Below are positions 1 to 12,400 of a DNA stretch of 64,000 bases, piece by piece. Numbering within the stretch: the first letter of the stretch is position 1; each line of letters opens with the position of its first letter. Source of the stretch: Muscardinus avellanarius (Eukaryota > Chordata > Mammalia > Rodentia > Gliridae); contig OY726572.1 in the NCBI GenBank assembly GCA_963383645.1, positions 22,693,792 through 22,757,791 on the forward strand, written 5' to 3'. The notes beneath the pieces were generated by a model. That model saw only the letters and a list, made by a program, of their open reading frames with translations. It was not told the origin of the DNA and made no database searches. The position numbers and the translations under genes are program-made.

Positions 1-1244
1 TGAGCCCCATGAACGGCCATTGGCCGCAGTCGGTGGCAGCCATGGTCACCTTGGGAGCCCATTTCCGGATAGGAGGACAGGAGAAGCAGGAGTAGGCTGT
101 GGTCTGCAGGTGGCGGGAGGGTGGTCCCTGGGGCTCGGCGTGCACTGGCTGACAGAGTGCATCCAAAGCATCAGCTCTGACCAGTCAAGACATCCTTCCT
201 CTTGCATTTTCAGGTTTTGCTGGGAGTCCAGATGCATGTCCAGCAACAGAGGGACGTTTGGACACAGCACCTTTTCCCACTGGCCTTGAGCATGGACCCT
301 CCGGCCCCCCACTGTCCCCTACTCTGCTGGGTGCCCTCGATGACTAATGGGTGAGTGTATGGGCCACCACCTGTGCTGGCCTCCACCCCACCCTGGGCCG
401 CCATTTCCCCACGCTGTCCTCGTGGCTTCTGGGGGCCAGGCCTCAGGAGGGCCTGCCTAGCTGTGGATGCCTGGCACTCCCTGGCAGGGGTGGCCAGCAT
501 CTCTGACCTCACACAGGTGAAGCCCAGCCTTGAGGCCGGCCCTCAGGGACTGGGCAGGGCAGGGCCAGCAGTTGTGCACATGCAGAGTAATCTAGTGGAA
601 GGCCCCAGCGGCCAGGGCCAGGGCGGAGGGACTCGGGCAGGCTTGGATGCAGAAAGCCAAAGATGTCTTAGGAGAAGGAAGCAGAAAGAAGAGTCTACAG
701 GATGGGCCCAGGCATCTCCACAGGGCCTGGGGCTTGGCCCTGTGAGTTTGAAGGGGGCGGGTCTGCTTCGGAGAGACAGATAAGCGACTTTGGCAATGAC
801 GAGGAGATCTGGGGGCTGGGCAAGCACCCATTTTGAAGAGTTCTCTTTGGCACAGGGGTGACAGAACAGGGCTGATGCCTTGTGTGGAACAGAGGAGAAA
901 GCTCTGAGTTGGTTTTTGTGTTCCTTAAACCAGCTTGTCCACATCCTTGACATCTGTGCCCTGTGAGGGACCTGCTTGGGGCTGCGCATGTCTGGGCCTG
1001 AGGGCAGTAGTGCCTGTGTGAGGTCATATGGTCACCTGGTCATTGTTGGAGCAGAGGGATCCCTGGCCCTACTCTCCCGGCATCAGTCCCAAGCCACAGA
1101 AGCAGACAGGACTCAGCCACAGACAACTCTTTTTCCCTCTGCCCGCTGTTCCCGTCCACGGTGTCCTGGCCGTAACACAAGGCTTCCTGCTTCTGCTCCA
1201 ACCCAGAGTTTGACCAGCGGCCCACGGATGCACAGAAGCATTGG
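1..1244. other. Intergenic unique sequence
   Basis: GC-rich, no recognised gene or repeat. Short open frames overlap on both strands and look random. Confidence 0.6.
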
Positions 1245-1420
1245 CTCTGCAGTGAGAAAAACCTGGGTTTGAAATCAGGCTCTGCCACTTCCCAGCAATG
1301 TGGCCTTGGGCAGGTCGAACTCTTTGAGCCTCGGTCATCTCATCTGTAATTGGGGATAATAACACTTAATGGCACTTGGGGTTGTCATGAGGATCAAATG
1401 AGATGATGTGAAGACAGACA
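1245..1420 (+). repeat. MIR SINE
   Basis: Core text CTGGGTTTGAAATCAGGCTCTGCCAC, GTGGCCTTGGGCAGGTC and CCTCGGTCATCTCATCTGTAA is diagnostic of MIR. Confidence 0.85.
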
Positions 1421-1869
1421 CCTCGGTGGAGCCTCTACCAGTGGACGGGACCGTCACTGCTGTGCTCACGCTGCACGACACTAGCCCAGGACCAGACACG
1501 AATGCGCCAAGTGCTGCGGGTGCGCGTGGGCCCTCTGCTCCTTCAGTAACTATTCCCTGAGCCTCTGTGTTCTGGGCACCTTCTAGACATTTGGCTGTGC
1601 AGATCAATGCAACTCAAGATTCCTGCCCTCTTGGGACTGACGTTCTGGGGGAGACCTGCTACACACCCCAACCTACCCAGACATGTCCCAGCCTCCCTCC
1701 TGCATCTCAGAACCCTAGCCAGAAAGGCCAAGCAACAGCAGGCCTCTAGGAATTCTCTTCCTAAGAACCTCCCAGCCAGCCCCATGGCTGCGAAGCCCTT
1801 GCATAGCACCGCAAGGTCATGCCGACCCCTGCTACAGCACTCAGAGCGCTGTGGCAAGAACTCAGCACA

Positions 1870-2095
1870 ACCATTAAGTGTAATTGCCCATTTTACAGAT
1901 GAGGGAGTTGGGGCCCAGGAAGGGTTAACCGCCTTGCCCTTGGTTATGCAGCTGGCCGGTGGCAGAATTATTCATGCAGTCAACAAGTGTTTATTGAGCT
2001 CCTGCTCTGTGCCACCCACAGTCCTAGGCACTGGGTGGAGCTTACATGCTATTAGGGGCTGACTTAGACACATGTAAACAAGTCCTTTCAAATAA
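1870..2095 (-). repeat. MIR and L2-type ancient repeats
   Basis: CCCATTTTACAGATGAGGGAG to CAGCTGG (1885-1955) is antisense MIR. CAACAAGTGTTTATTGAGC to CTAGGCACTGGG (1980-2035) is an L2-like 3' piece. Confidence 0.7.
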
Positions 2096-2344
2096 TGATG
2101 TGTTCTAGGTAGAAAATACAGGGGAATGGGATGGAGGATGTCCAGGGGAAGGTCTGGGGAGGTGACATCTAAGACGAGGAAGCGGACATGGGACTCACGT
2201 TGCAATTTACTCCAACTCCTGGTGACCCAGGTAAGAGACCTGAGGAGCTCTGGTCTTTAAGGCCCTGGGCGGAGCGACTGTGGGCTGTGGCATGAGGAGC
2301 CAGGTGGCCCTCCTCCTTACAAACAGCCCGGGGGCTCCTTTTGT

Positions 2345-2434
2345 TTTGTTTCTAATACACTTTATTTTTTAGAGCAGTTTTAGATTCAGGGCAAAATTGA
2401 GCACAACGTGTTCCCAGATAACACCTCCTACACA

Positions 2435-2481
<47 letters not shown>

Positions 2482-3110
2482 CTTATTTGTTACAACCACT
2501 GAATCTACATCAACACAATAATATCACCCAAAAAAACACCAAGTGTTTTTTTATTCTATGGGTTTCAACAAAAGCAGGGGAGCCAGAGACTCTTCTGGTA
2601 CCAGGAGCGTCTCACCTCTCAAAGTCCTCTGGGCGCCACCTATTCATCCTGTCTCCTCACCCCCTGGAACGGTTGGTCTTTTTTTTTTTCCATCTCCATA
2701 GAATTCTCTTTTTGGTGTGTGTGCTTTTATGGTGCATTAGATTCTCACATCATAATGTAAATCATGTTGACAATGACATACATGCACACGCTCTTGGTAC
2801 CCCGTCCCCATTTCTCTTCCTCCCAATACGAATTACCCAGATTGATGTTGGTATATACTCACATGTATACACATAGTCTGTGGTAGTATTTCTATTAATG
2901 AACCTAAGTCTTCCTCCAGCCATACCCTTAGATCTTGTCCCTGGCTCCTCTGCGGTTTCTCCACATCGTCTGGAGGTGCTGAGCCTTTTCAGGCTGCCTT
3001 CTTCCTCTTAGTAACAGGCTCTTCAGATTCTTTCCATCTTTTCAGGGATTTATTGTACATTTCTTTTCGGTGTTATGTCAAATTCCATTTCTGGATGTAG
3101 GGACTGCTGT
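2345..3110 (-). mobile_element. L1M 3'-region fragment with (AC)n
   Basis: TTTTTTAGAGCAGTTTTAGATTCAGGGCAAAATTGAG at its start and CTTTATGGTGCATTAGATTCTCAC-like text further in resemble L1MC-type antisense 3' ends. A (CA)n at 2430-2479 sits in it. The family call is by memory. Confidence 0.5.
2430..2479. repeat. (CA)n microsatellite
   Basis: About 24 CA units with one TA interruption. Confidence 0.95.
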
Positions 3111-3429
3111 TGTTGGCTTTGGCCCTGCTGTGGTTTCAGCCTGCAGCCCTTCCATCACCCAGGCCTGGGGTGGCTCTCAGGCGGGTGGACAAGGTCTTTC
3201 TGGCCCCAGGCTGCACTACCCCTGGTGACCAACAGGTGGCCACACCCCAGGTGCTGCTTTTAAACCCCCAGGGCTCTGTGGAACAGGACAGTTTTGTGGG
3301 ATTGTCTAAGGGAACAAGATAGAAATAGTAGCTATTCCCCAAGGGCCTCTTTCTTTCACCAGGAAACGTAGGAAGCTGAGCTACATTTCCTGGTTTGAGG
3401 AAGGATGAAGACCTGGAATACTTCTTCAA

Positions 3430-3585
3430 GCTGGGCGGGGAGGCTGAGACAGGAGGACTGAATGGAGGCCAGTATACAGTAACTTAGGGAGACCCCACTT
3501 CAAAATAAAAAATGAAGGGCTGGGGATGTAGGCAAGAGGTAGAGCCCCCCTGGATTCAATCCCCAGCACCCCCCCCCCACACACA
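3430..3585 (+). mobile_element. B1-dID SINE, internally truncated
   Basis: GGCTGAGACAGGAGGACTG of the B1 half, AAAATAAAAAATGAA linker and GGCTGGGGATGTAGG..TTCAATCCCCAGCACC of the ID half; followed by a C-run. Confidence 0.8.
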
Positions 3586-3799
3586 CAAATCTCAGTGCCT
3601 CATTTTCACTAGTATTGACTTAGAAGAACAGAAATCTTTAGGAAGTCTAATCCTTATCAGAAGATCCTATCTCAAGTAGGCAGCTCCCTGTGTACATGGC
3701 CCCATCATGTGGGGGGAGCCTTTTAGGGGGAGGAGACAAGATGCTGGGGCTGGCAGCTTAAAGGAAAGACATTTCTAGTGAAAGGAATGCTGGTTTTGG

Positions 3800-4460
3800 C
3801 TGGCAAGATCGGACTACACCAACAGATACTTTCGGACACTTGCTGCAATATAGAGGAACCTTGAGAACATCAGCTAAATGAAATAAGCCAGGCACAGAAT
3901 GACAAGTAGTTTATGATTCCATTTATATGACGGACCTGAAGCAGTATAATTCTCAGAGACAGAAGTGTTCCTTGGCTTATGATGGGATTCCATTCTGATA
4001 CGCTCGTTGTAGGTTGAAACGTGTTGAGTTGAAAATGCACTTAGCCTGTGGAACATCAGAGCTTAGGAACTTGGAGGAAATGGTGGTTGCTTCCCCTTGT
4101 GATCTTGGAGTTGACTTAGTGCTGGGATCGCTGCCGCTGTATACTACAGCGGCATGTATACAGTGGGATGTATACTACGAAGTATATATCACTTTTATGC
4201 CATTGAAAAGTTAAAAAAATTAAACATGGACCATTGCAAGTCAGGGACTCTCTGAAGAACAGATGTTGCGGGGGGTGGGAGGGAATGGGGAGGGGTGTTT
4301 GGTGGGTGCAAGTTTTCAGTTTGGGGTGGCATAAAAGACTGGGAGATCGATAGTATTGATCATTGTACAACACTGAATGGACTCAATCCACTGAATTGTA
4401 TACTTTAAAAATGGTTAAACCAATAAAGTAGGTATATTTTTACTACAATAAAAATCTTTT
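3800..4460 (+). mobile_element. L1M 3' end with an inserted Tigger-like element
   Basis: GAACCTTGAGAACATCAGCTAAATGAAATAAGCCAG before, and CTGAATTGTATACTTTAAAAATGG with an A-rich end after, are L1M 3' UTR text. The middle (about 3960-4205: TTATGATGGGATTCC, GTTGAGTTGAAAATGCACTTA) looks like a TcMar-Tigger fragment. Confidence 0.6.
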
Positions 4461-5214
4461 TGAAAGAGCGAATTTTTCTTTTTACAAAAGAACCATATCA
4501 TAAAGCCCCCAGAGCTGATTCTGTTGATTTTTCTGGTGTTCACACGCTTTGTTTACACTCTTCGTGTACACCAATCTGACTCAGAGTCGCACAGTTTCTG
4601 CTGGGCCCATCGTGGTAGAGATCTCATTCCTTGGAAAAGCACCAAGTAGAAAAAACACTGTTCATGTCTAATAGCTGAGCCTTAGCTCCCCCAAATAGAA
4701 AGCGGGGGCAAGGACACTCAGCCTATATCCTACCTCACAGACTGTCCTGGGGCTGAATAATGCAATAGACGGAAAATCACTTAGGGAATTCAGAAACGCT
4801 CTCTCCTGACAGGGTCATCCGCGTGAGCATTCTTGTTGCCTGTCTAGGCCATGGGCTTCTCTGGGGACAGCTGTCATGCTGGAAAGTTTTGGTAGAACTG
4901 TGAGGCAGTAAAGGTCTCTATAGGAACATCCCTCCCCTTTACCAACTTCACGCTGTGTCCCAGCCCCTCGTTACCTTGCCAGTGCTAAGCTTCTGCCTGT
5001 ACCTCACCCCTTGGGAACTCAGATGCTACTTCCTCCAGGAAGCCTTCCTATATGCTCCCTCCTCCCCTGCCTGGTCCAAGCCACTATTATCTCCTGTCTG
5101 AATTACTGCAATAGCCCACAAATGGATCTCCTATTTCCAGTCTTGCTCCTTTACAGTCAATTTCCCACAGGGTAACCAAGAAAACCTTTTAAAGCTTGTG
5201 TTGGTCCTTTAGCC

Positions 5215-5260
<46 letters not shown>

Positions 5261-5700
5261 GTCTCTGTTGATTACCTTTTCTTTTAAGAATGGGTCACAC
5301 TTGCCACTTTCTTTATATGTTGAATAACTTTGGCATTCTGGTCATTATGATTGGTTGTAGAAATTCCAGATTCTGTTATGAAGCTCCTACAAAATGCTGG
5401 TTTTGTTTTGTTTTGTTTTAGCAGCTGGCAGTTGGCTTGTTTGGGTCAAACTATAAACTGTGCCTTGGACAACAGCTCAAATCCCAGTTCAGTTTGTCCT
5501 CTCATGAGTGCATCTCAGGCTCATGTGGAATAGGCCTTGGGCAGGGTCTGCACACAGAATTCCTGCTCTCTCTCTCCTCATGGATCCCCCCTCTTCACTT
5601 TCCAACAGCCTGGGTGCCTCAAACTCTGTTTATTCTCCAGGTCAGAGTGATCTTCCTCCCTCTTTCCTCATTTCCCTTCTCTTCCTCCCTCTCTTTATCC
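4461..5700. other. Intergenic, possible L2-like pieces
   Basis: GATGCTACTTCCTCCAGGAAGCC (5022 region) resembles L2; the rest is unassigned apart from the (GT)n. Confidence 0.45.
5216..5258. repeat. (GT)n microsatellite
   Basis: About 21 GT units. Confidence 0.95.
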
Positions 5701-5707
5701 CTCCCTT

Positions 5708-6185
5708 TCTCTGAGAATTGAACCCAGGGGTGCTCTACCACTGAGCTCCATCTCCAGCACCCCCTTTCATTTTTTTTTTTTTTTTGGTGGTACTGGGGTT
5801 CCTGGAAGCCCGTCTACCTCCAGGCTACACTCCCAGAACTATTTTTACATTTTTATTTGGAAACAGGGTCTCCTAAGCCAGCGCGCACGGCTGGCTTCGA
5901 ACCTGCGCGATCCTCCTGTCTCCGCCTCCCAAGTGCGGGGATTACAAGCGTGCGCCACCACGCCCGGCAAAATTTTTTTTTGTCTTTTTTTTTTTTTTGG
6001 AACCGGGGATCGAACCCAGAGCACCACACCTGCAAAGCAGGCGCTTTGCCACTGAGCTACATCCCGGCCCCCACCCTTTCATTTTTTGAGACAGTGTCTT
6101 ACTAAGTTGCCCAGGCTGGCCTCAAACCTGCGATCCTCCTATCTCAGCCTATAGTGGGATCACAGGCATGTGACCCTACCTCTGG
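5708..6185 (-). mobile_element. Old B1-dID SINE split by a type-2 SINE and an ID element
   Basis: The ID half of the host is at 5708-5764 and the B1 half at 6076-6185. Between them lie a type-2 SINE (5770-5968) and an ID element (5999-6072). CCCTTTCATTTTTT is present on both sides (5762-5775 and 6074-6087), marking the insertion point in the linker. Confidence 0.8.
5999..6072 (-). mobile_element. ID element (tRNA-Ala-like) with intact A and B boxes
   Basis: The reverse complement has TGTAGCTCAGTGGC (A box), a CTGCTTTGCAGG arm and GGTTCGATCC (B box), then an A-run. Acceptor-stem pairing is not that of a tRNA, so it is a retroposon and not a tRNA gene. Confidence 0.8.
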
Positions 6186-6856
6186 ATTGCTTTTCATATT
6201 TTGTTCAGTTTCAAGTTTTCATCTACAAGGGTTTGTGCAATAGGAGCTTTTGGGGGTGCCCTGGGAATAGAAATTTCCAGCTTCATTTTGGACACATTAA
6301 GTTTGAGATGTCCGGTAGACACTCAAGCAAAGATGTTCACTGGCCAGATGGATAGATGCACCTAGAACTGTGAAGAGGAATCACTTAACCTTAGTCAGGG
6401 CATGGAAGTACAGAAAGTCACGTGAGTGGGTAACTTCACTTAGGGTCAGTGTAGATGATAAGAGAAACAGGTCCAGAATCAAGACCAGTGTACTTGACGT
6501 TTAAATCAGCACCATGAGGAAGAATCAGCAAAGCAGACCAAACAAGAAGGGAGGAGGGAGGAGAAGAACCACAAGGTGTTGTCTTAAAGTTCAAGGGAAG
6601 TATTTCAAGACATGGGGAAATGGACAACTGTATGAAATGCTGCTGATGTTAAGTGACTTGAGGAGGAAGACTGGCTGTTGGGTTTGGCAACAGGAAGGTA
6701 CTGGGTGCTGTTCTCCTCAGGTGTTGAACGGGTGTTGAGCAACCCTCTGAAATGAACAATGTAGTCCCAGACTATGGAGAAATTTCTCAAGGAAATTGTC
6801 AACGAAAACATCAACATGGGCTTGAAGTGGGGGAGGATCTGAGGTCAAGAGAAGTT

Positions 6857-7070
6857 TTTTTTTTTTTTTTTTGATACTGGGGATGGAACCCAGGGGCATT
6901 TTAACTCCAAGCTATACCCCCAGCTCTATTTTTTCATTCTTTATTTTTGAAACAGGGCCTCACTAAGTAGCTGAGGCTGCCCACAAACCGCGATCCTGCA
7001 GTGTGAGCCGAGATTCTCCTGTCAGCCTCCCGAAGGCTGTGATTACGAGGGTGCGCCACCATGCCCGGCT
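6857..7070 (-). mobile_element. B1-dID SINE (type 1)
   Basis: GATACTGGGGATGGAACCCAGG ... TGCGCCACCATGCCCGGCT with a 16-17-base T-run at its left end (the tail). Confidence 0.9.
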
Positions 7071-8000
7071 CAGGAGAGGTTTTTATCTTGATTTTTGATC
7101 TTGGGAACAATTCTACCGTGTTGGTATGGCAAAGGAGAGAAGAGTAGAGAGGAAACCCTGGTGGGTTGCAGGGGAGCGTGGGGCTCTGCGCACAGCTGGG
7201 GTCAGCCTTAGGTGGACACACGCTCGCACGGGCAGCTCATTCACAGAACTGACCAGGCTTTGCCAGTGCTTTCTGTCCGTCCCTTTAGGCTGCAGGAGAT
7301 GTCGACTAAACCTGTCTGGTAAGTAATTCAGACATCTGGAGGGAGGGCGTATGGGCTATGCCTTCAACTCACTGCTCTGGGCAGGGAGGGAAGGATTCAT
7401 TCAGAGCAGACTGGGTCTGGCAGGGTCCTGAGGCTCATGGCTGCAGAAGCCCTGGGCTCCTCCTGGGGCGGGTGAGCAGTGTGGTCCCCGTGAAGATGCC
7501 AGGGCAGCGCTGTGACCGTGTGGAGGTGTGTCTACAGGGGCAGGGCACAGAGCTTGCTCAGGAGGACCAGCAGCATCTTCCCGGGGGAAGTCTGGTCCCT
7601 CCCTGTGCATTCTGCTGCTGCCTGCTAGCCTGGGGTGGAGTCCCTCAGAGATGACGCGATGCTCCCTTCAGGACCGCACTGGCTGGCGGTCTCTTGCTCA
7701 AGCCTGAACCTAGTGGGCGATTCTGCCCCCTGGGGCTGCTGGGATAGGATACCATTCATGCATATGAGGATGCAATTTGTCACTGCACCTTTCTGTTTAT
7801 TCAGGGGGCGATGAGTAATTTTGTTTCTTTGTTTTGTCTTTTTCTTCTCCCCCCTCTGAAAAGGAGGCTGTATACCAGGTAAGGTAAATTTGGGAATCTT
7901 TGGATCTGAGACAGGGTCTGGACCACAGAGCAGGGTTGTTCTACTCCATCTCAAATCTAGTTTGCCCTTTTCTTTACCTTTCATCCTTTGTTCTTTCTTT
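7071..8000. other. Intergenic unique sequence
   Basis: No gene or repeat recognised. Confidence 0.55.
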
Positions 8001-8002
8001 CC

Positions 8003-8260
8003 TTTTTTTTCACACTGGGGATTGAGCCCCGGGCATTCTACCTCCAGCCTTGTTTATTTACTTATTTATTTTTGCAGTATGGGGGATGGAACCCAGGGGC
8101 ATTCTCTGAGGTATACCCCCAGCCCTAATTTTTATTGTGAAACAGTCTCAATAATTTGCAGAAGGCCTCACTAAGCAGCTGGGGCTGTTCATGAACCCAT
8201 GAGGTGCTTGTCTCAGCCTCCCAAGAACTGGGATTACAAGTGGGTGTCATCAAGCCTGGC
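8003..8260 (-). mobile_element. B1-dID SINE with duplicated ID part
   Basis: Two ID-type segments (8018-8050 and 8078-8125) precede one B1 half ending near 8260. Confidence 0.75.
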
Positions 8261-8372
8261 TCTATTTTTTTTTTTTTTTTGCAACAGAGTTTGTTGAGGG
8301 TCTTATTAGATTTCTTTACTGGATTTTTAAAAATTTATTTATTTTTATTTTTTATTTTTTTGTTTTTTATTT

Positions 8373-8554
8373 TTTTGGTGGTACTGTGGTTCCTGGAAGC
8401 CCTTCTACCTCTGGGATACACTCCCAGACCTATTTTTTATATATTTTTTGAAACAGGGTCTTTTAAGCCAGCTTGGCTGGCTTTGAACCTGTGCGATCCT
8501 CCTGTCTCAGCCTCCCAAGCACGGGGATTACAAGCGTGGGTCACCACGCCTGGC
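8373..8554 (-). mobile_element. Type-2 B1-dID SINE
   Basis: GGTGGTACTGTGGTTCCTGGAAGCC ... CACCACGCCTGGC. TTTCTTTACTGGATTTT (8310 region) and TTCTTTACTAGATTTT (8556) flank it as a diverged target duplication. A B1 half follows at 8570-8658. Confidence 0.85.
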
Positions 8555-8678
8555 TTCTTTACTAGATTTTGAGACCAGAGGCTGGTCTCAAACTTGTGAT
8601 CCTCTTGTCTCAGCCTCCCAAGTACTGGGATTACAGGTATGTGCCACCATGCATGGCTGATATAGTGATTTTCAAACT

Positions 8679-8890
8679 TTTTTTTGCGGTATTGGGGGAT
8701 GAAACCCAGGAGCATTTTATCTCTGAGCTTCACTCCCAGCCCTATTTTAGTCTTTTTTTTTCTTTTTTGAAACAGGATCTCACTGAGTTGCAAAAGGCCT
8801 TGCTAAGTAGCTGAGGCTGTCCCTAAATCACCATCCTCCTGTCTCAGCCTCCCAAATGCTGGAATTACAAGCGTGCACCACTATGCCCAA
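8679..8890 (-). mobile_element. B1-dID SINE (type 1)
   Basis: GCGGTATTGGGGGATGAAACCC ... GCGTGCACCACTATGCCC. Confidence 0.85.
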
Positions 8891-9007
8891 ATTTTTTTAA
8901 AAAGCAATTTTATATCACAAATCAGTGCACACACAGAGATCTGACATATAAACTCACATGGCATTAAACTTCAATGAAACAACCTGTACTTGTAACATGC
9001 TTTCAGT

Positions 9008-9192
9008 CTCCTCCTCCTCTTCCCCTCCTCCTCCTCCCCTCCTCCTCCTCTCCTCCTCTTTCTCCTCTCCTCCTCCTCCTCCTCCTCCTCCTCCTTCTTC
9101 TCCTCCTCCTCCCCTCCTCCTCCTCCTCCCCCCCTCCTCTTTCTCCTCTCCTCCTCCTCTTCTTCCTCCTCCTCCTCCTCTTCTTTCCTCCT
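9008..9192. repeat. (CTC)n/(CCT)n homopyrimidine tract, about 185 bp
   Basis: Almost pure C/T on the + strand with short CTTT interruptions. Open frames through it (poly-Ser/Pro/Leu) are not genes. Confidence 0.95.
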
Positions 9193-10560
9193 TTCCTTAG
9201 TGCTTGTTACAACAAACCAAATGGATTTTCTAACCTATGAAAACACCGGTCACATCACATAAGCTCATTTTCCCTGGTCTGTCTCAGCTTCACGAGTGAT
9301 GAACGCGCAAGGCCCCATGAAGCCTCAAACACACACCGTTACCTCCATGTATCTCTCCATGTGGACTTTAGGGCACATTTGTATAAATATACAATTTGTC
9401 CCGCTTCACCCAACCTCAAATAGACTCGCGTGTCTGCACCCCGAGAGCTGCAGGGCCGAGCTCACCACTTCAATCCTCTCTGACCTACAGCACCCAACGC
9501 TCTGTCTCCCCCTACTCAGTCCCAAGGGAGGCCCCTGAAGTTAAACAACTTGAATCACAGAATGTCCAGGGTGAAAGAGTCCTTAAAAATTATCTGATGT
9601 GTGTCAGCGGCCTCCAATCTCTGCTTGCCTTCCTCCAGTGACAGAGAACACCCTCCTTACCAAGGCAGCTCCTTCTATCTTGGGATAATGATTTGGCAAA
9701 ACCCATATTCCTATGGCTTTCATTTATTAGTCTTCATGTCAAAATGAATGAGATACTGCCAGGCACATAGTATGCACTAGATAAGTACATGTCACAGGCG
9801 TGATTATGATGCATCAAATTAATGCTATTCACAGAGGTAACCAATCAAACACAACTTTTCCCTCACAGCGCCTCTTCATTATGTCTAAAGGGAGAAGTTG
9901 TGTCGCCTGGTTTTTCTCTTTCTTACACTAAACGCCCCCAGTTCCATTAATCGCACGTAGTAGGGCTTCCTGCTCCTTCACAGCCAGCGCCTTGCCCTCC
10001 TGATGCCGGCAGGTTTCTAGCCAATTGATGCTTCTCTGAAAACATCAGCTTTAGAATTCCACGCCGGCCTCCCCACACAGAGGACCAGGGCAGAGAACAG
10101 AGAGGCTCTCGCCTCCCATGGCCTGGCTGCTTGACAACGAACAACATCGCTCCGATTATTAGTAGCCCACATCAGAGCAAAGACAGGCGAGCAAGCGCAA
10201 ATCGTGGAGTGGGAGGGACCCTCGCTCCAGAGCACGCTCCCTTGGGGTAGGGGCCAGCTGGCCCTCGAAGGAATCAGGCCTGCGGAAGCGTGCACAGCCC
10301 GTCCAGGAAGAGCCAAAATCCAAAGGCTGCACTAGGGCGTCTCAGACTCCAAAGGTGCAGGGGCCTGGGACACAGATCCTCCACGTCTCCAACAGGAAGA
10401 CCAGGGGGCGGCGGGGACTGGGCCGAGCTCGGCAGTACCCGCTCCATTAAGGGGAGGAGCTTTGCCTCTGCTCAAGCCAATTGTGGCCAAGCAGGAATGT
10501 GAGTTTCTGGGTCATCCACGGTTTCAAAAGAAGTCTGAAACCTGAGTTTTAAAACAGAAT
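9193..10560. other. Intergenic unique sequence
   Basis: Mostly single-copy by appearance; a MIR-like scrap near 9750-9795. The 9950-10460 part is GC-richer, with no open frame I trust. Confidence 0.5.
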
Positions 10561-10563
10561 CAA

Positions 10564-10740
10564 GCCGGGCGTGGTGGCTCACGCTTGTAATCCCCGCTCT
10601 TGGGAGGCGGAGACAGGAGGATTGCGCAGGCTAGAAGCCAGCCGTGCTGGTTTAAGAGACCCTGTTTCCAAATAAAAATATAAAATAGGTCTGGGAGTTG
10701 TAGCCCGGAAGTAGAAGGGCTTCCAGGAATCCCAGTACCA

Positions 10741-10799
<59 letters not shown>

Positions 10800-11100
10800 A
10801 GAGAATATGGCTGTTTCCAAATTTTAAAAGTATAAAAATAAGTCTGGGAGTGTAGCCCGGAGGTAGAAGGGTTTCCAGGAACCCCAGTACCACCAAAAAA
10901 TAAAAACAAAAACAAAAAAATAAACAGAATCAAGCTGGGCATGGTGGTGCACACCTGCAATCCCAGTATTTGGGAGACTGACACAGGAGGACTGCAAGTT
11001 TGAGGTCAGCCTCAGTAAATTAGTGAGACCTTGTTTCAAAGTAAATCAAATAAAATAGGTGTCGTTCAGAGGTAGAATACCCAAGTTCAATCCCTAGTAT
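10564..11100 (+). mobile_element. SINE cluster: type-2, (GA)n, partial type-2, type-1
   Basis: A type-2 SINE at 10564-10743, a (GA)n of about 52 bp (10744-10795), a second type-2 ID tail at 10808-10915 and a type-1 SINE at 10934-11100. Confidence 0.85.
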
Positions 11101-11174
11101 ATATGTATATATATGTGTAATATATATATATATCATAATAATATATATTACACACACACACAAACACAATCATC

Positions 11175-11562
11175 CCATCTGGGTATGGTAAAGCACATCA
11201 GAACTTGCAAGGCTGAGACAAGAGTATTACAAGTTCAAGGCCAGCCTCAGCAACACACTCAGTCCCCCCCCCCCCGTATATGTGTGTGTGTGTGTGTGTA
11301 TGTGTGTGTGTGTGTGTGTGTGTGCATAATCACCCCATATTAAATGTTAACTCAGAACCAGGCATGGCGGCACACCCTTGTAATCCTAGCATTTGGGAGG
11401 CTGAGACAAAAGAAATGAGGTTTTCTGACAGCCTCGTAGCTACTTGGTAAAGGCCCTTTGCAACTCGGTGAGACCCTGTTTCAAAATAAATAATAAAATA
11501 AATAGAGCTGAGGTGTCACTTGGAGGTAGAATGTCCCTGGGTTCCATCCGGTACTGCCAAAA
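11175..11562 (+). mobile_element. Two B1-dID SINEs with simple repeats
   Basis: A B1 half (11175-11263) runs into a C-run and (GT)n (11264-11325). A full old SINE is at 11357-11562. Confidence 0.75.
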
Positions 11563-11665
11563 AACAAAAAAAATTCAACTCATTCAAAATATTTTCAAAG
11601 TACCATGCGAGCCAACAGTGTCTTGGCTACACGTGAAACTGACTCGCAGGGCTAGAAGGCCCCAC

Positions 11666-11888
11666 TTTTTTTTCCTTCTTGGTCTTAGGGATTAAACCAC
11701 CCGTGGGCATACTATCTCTGAGCTCTATGAGCTGCAACCCTAACCATTTTTATTTTTTAATTTTGAAACAAGGTCACATTAAGTTACTGAGGGTCTTGTT
11801 AAATTGCTGAGGCTGGCCTTGAACCTCTGATCCTCTTGTCCCACCCACCCAAGTACTGGGACTATAGGTATGCACCACCATGCCCCAC
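11666..11888 (-). mobile_element. B1-dID SINE (old, diverged)
   Basis: T-run then GGTCTTAGGGATTAAACCAC ... GGTATGCACCACCATGCCCC. Confidence 0.8.
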
Positions 11889-12309
11889 AGCCTCCACCTT
11901 TTGCTTAGGTCTTTCCAGATAATTCCCCAATCCTTGCTATAGCCAGGCCAATTTCAGAAAAGCAGCTGCTGATCTGAAGAGGGGTCAGAGGGAGCGTGCT
12001 GGGTCTCTTGCTCGTGTGGCAGGCAGAGAGAGCACTGGAGCCTGGACTGGACTGGCTAGGAAGGCCTCGCCTGGGATCCAGCCCGGGGCATCGTCTACTT
12101 ACAAGAGAACCTTCGTCTTTCCTCATCCCCTTGCTTCCTGAATGACTTCAAACTCTCCTTCCCAAGACTGCCTATTTGCAAAGAAGTGAGCATAGTCATG
12201 GTTTTATATACTTTCAGCTCTAAAACAGGGTGAAAAGAGTGTTGCTTATCATAAACGCCTAGCATCGGCACAGACTCCGTAGAATCATAGACTTTCGCAG
12301 CCAAAAGAA

Positions 12310-12400
12310 GACTTTCAACCCACCATTGGCCAAATGCGGTAAACTGAGGCAGAGAGTAATTTGCCTGAGGTCTCTCTGCTGGTTCAGTGGCTCCCCTACA
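12310..12400 (-). repeat. MIR fragment
   Basis: AATGCGGTAAACTGAGGCAGAG and TTGCCTGAGGTCTCTC match antisense MIR core. Confidence 0.55.

Noticed and set aside
5999..6072. Possible tRNA-Ala gene
   Set aside because: A and B boxes are present, but the acceptor stem does not close with tRNA spacing and an A-tail follows; it is an ID retroposon.
8958..9240. Ser/Pro/Leu-rich open frames
   Set aside because: Translation of a (CTC)n tract.
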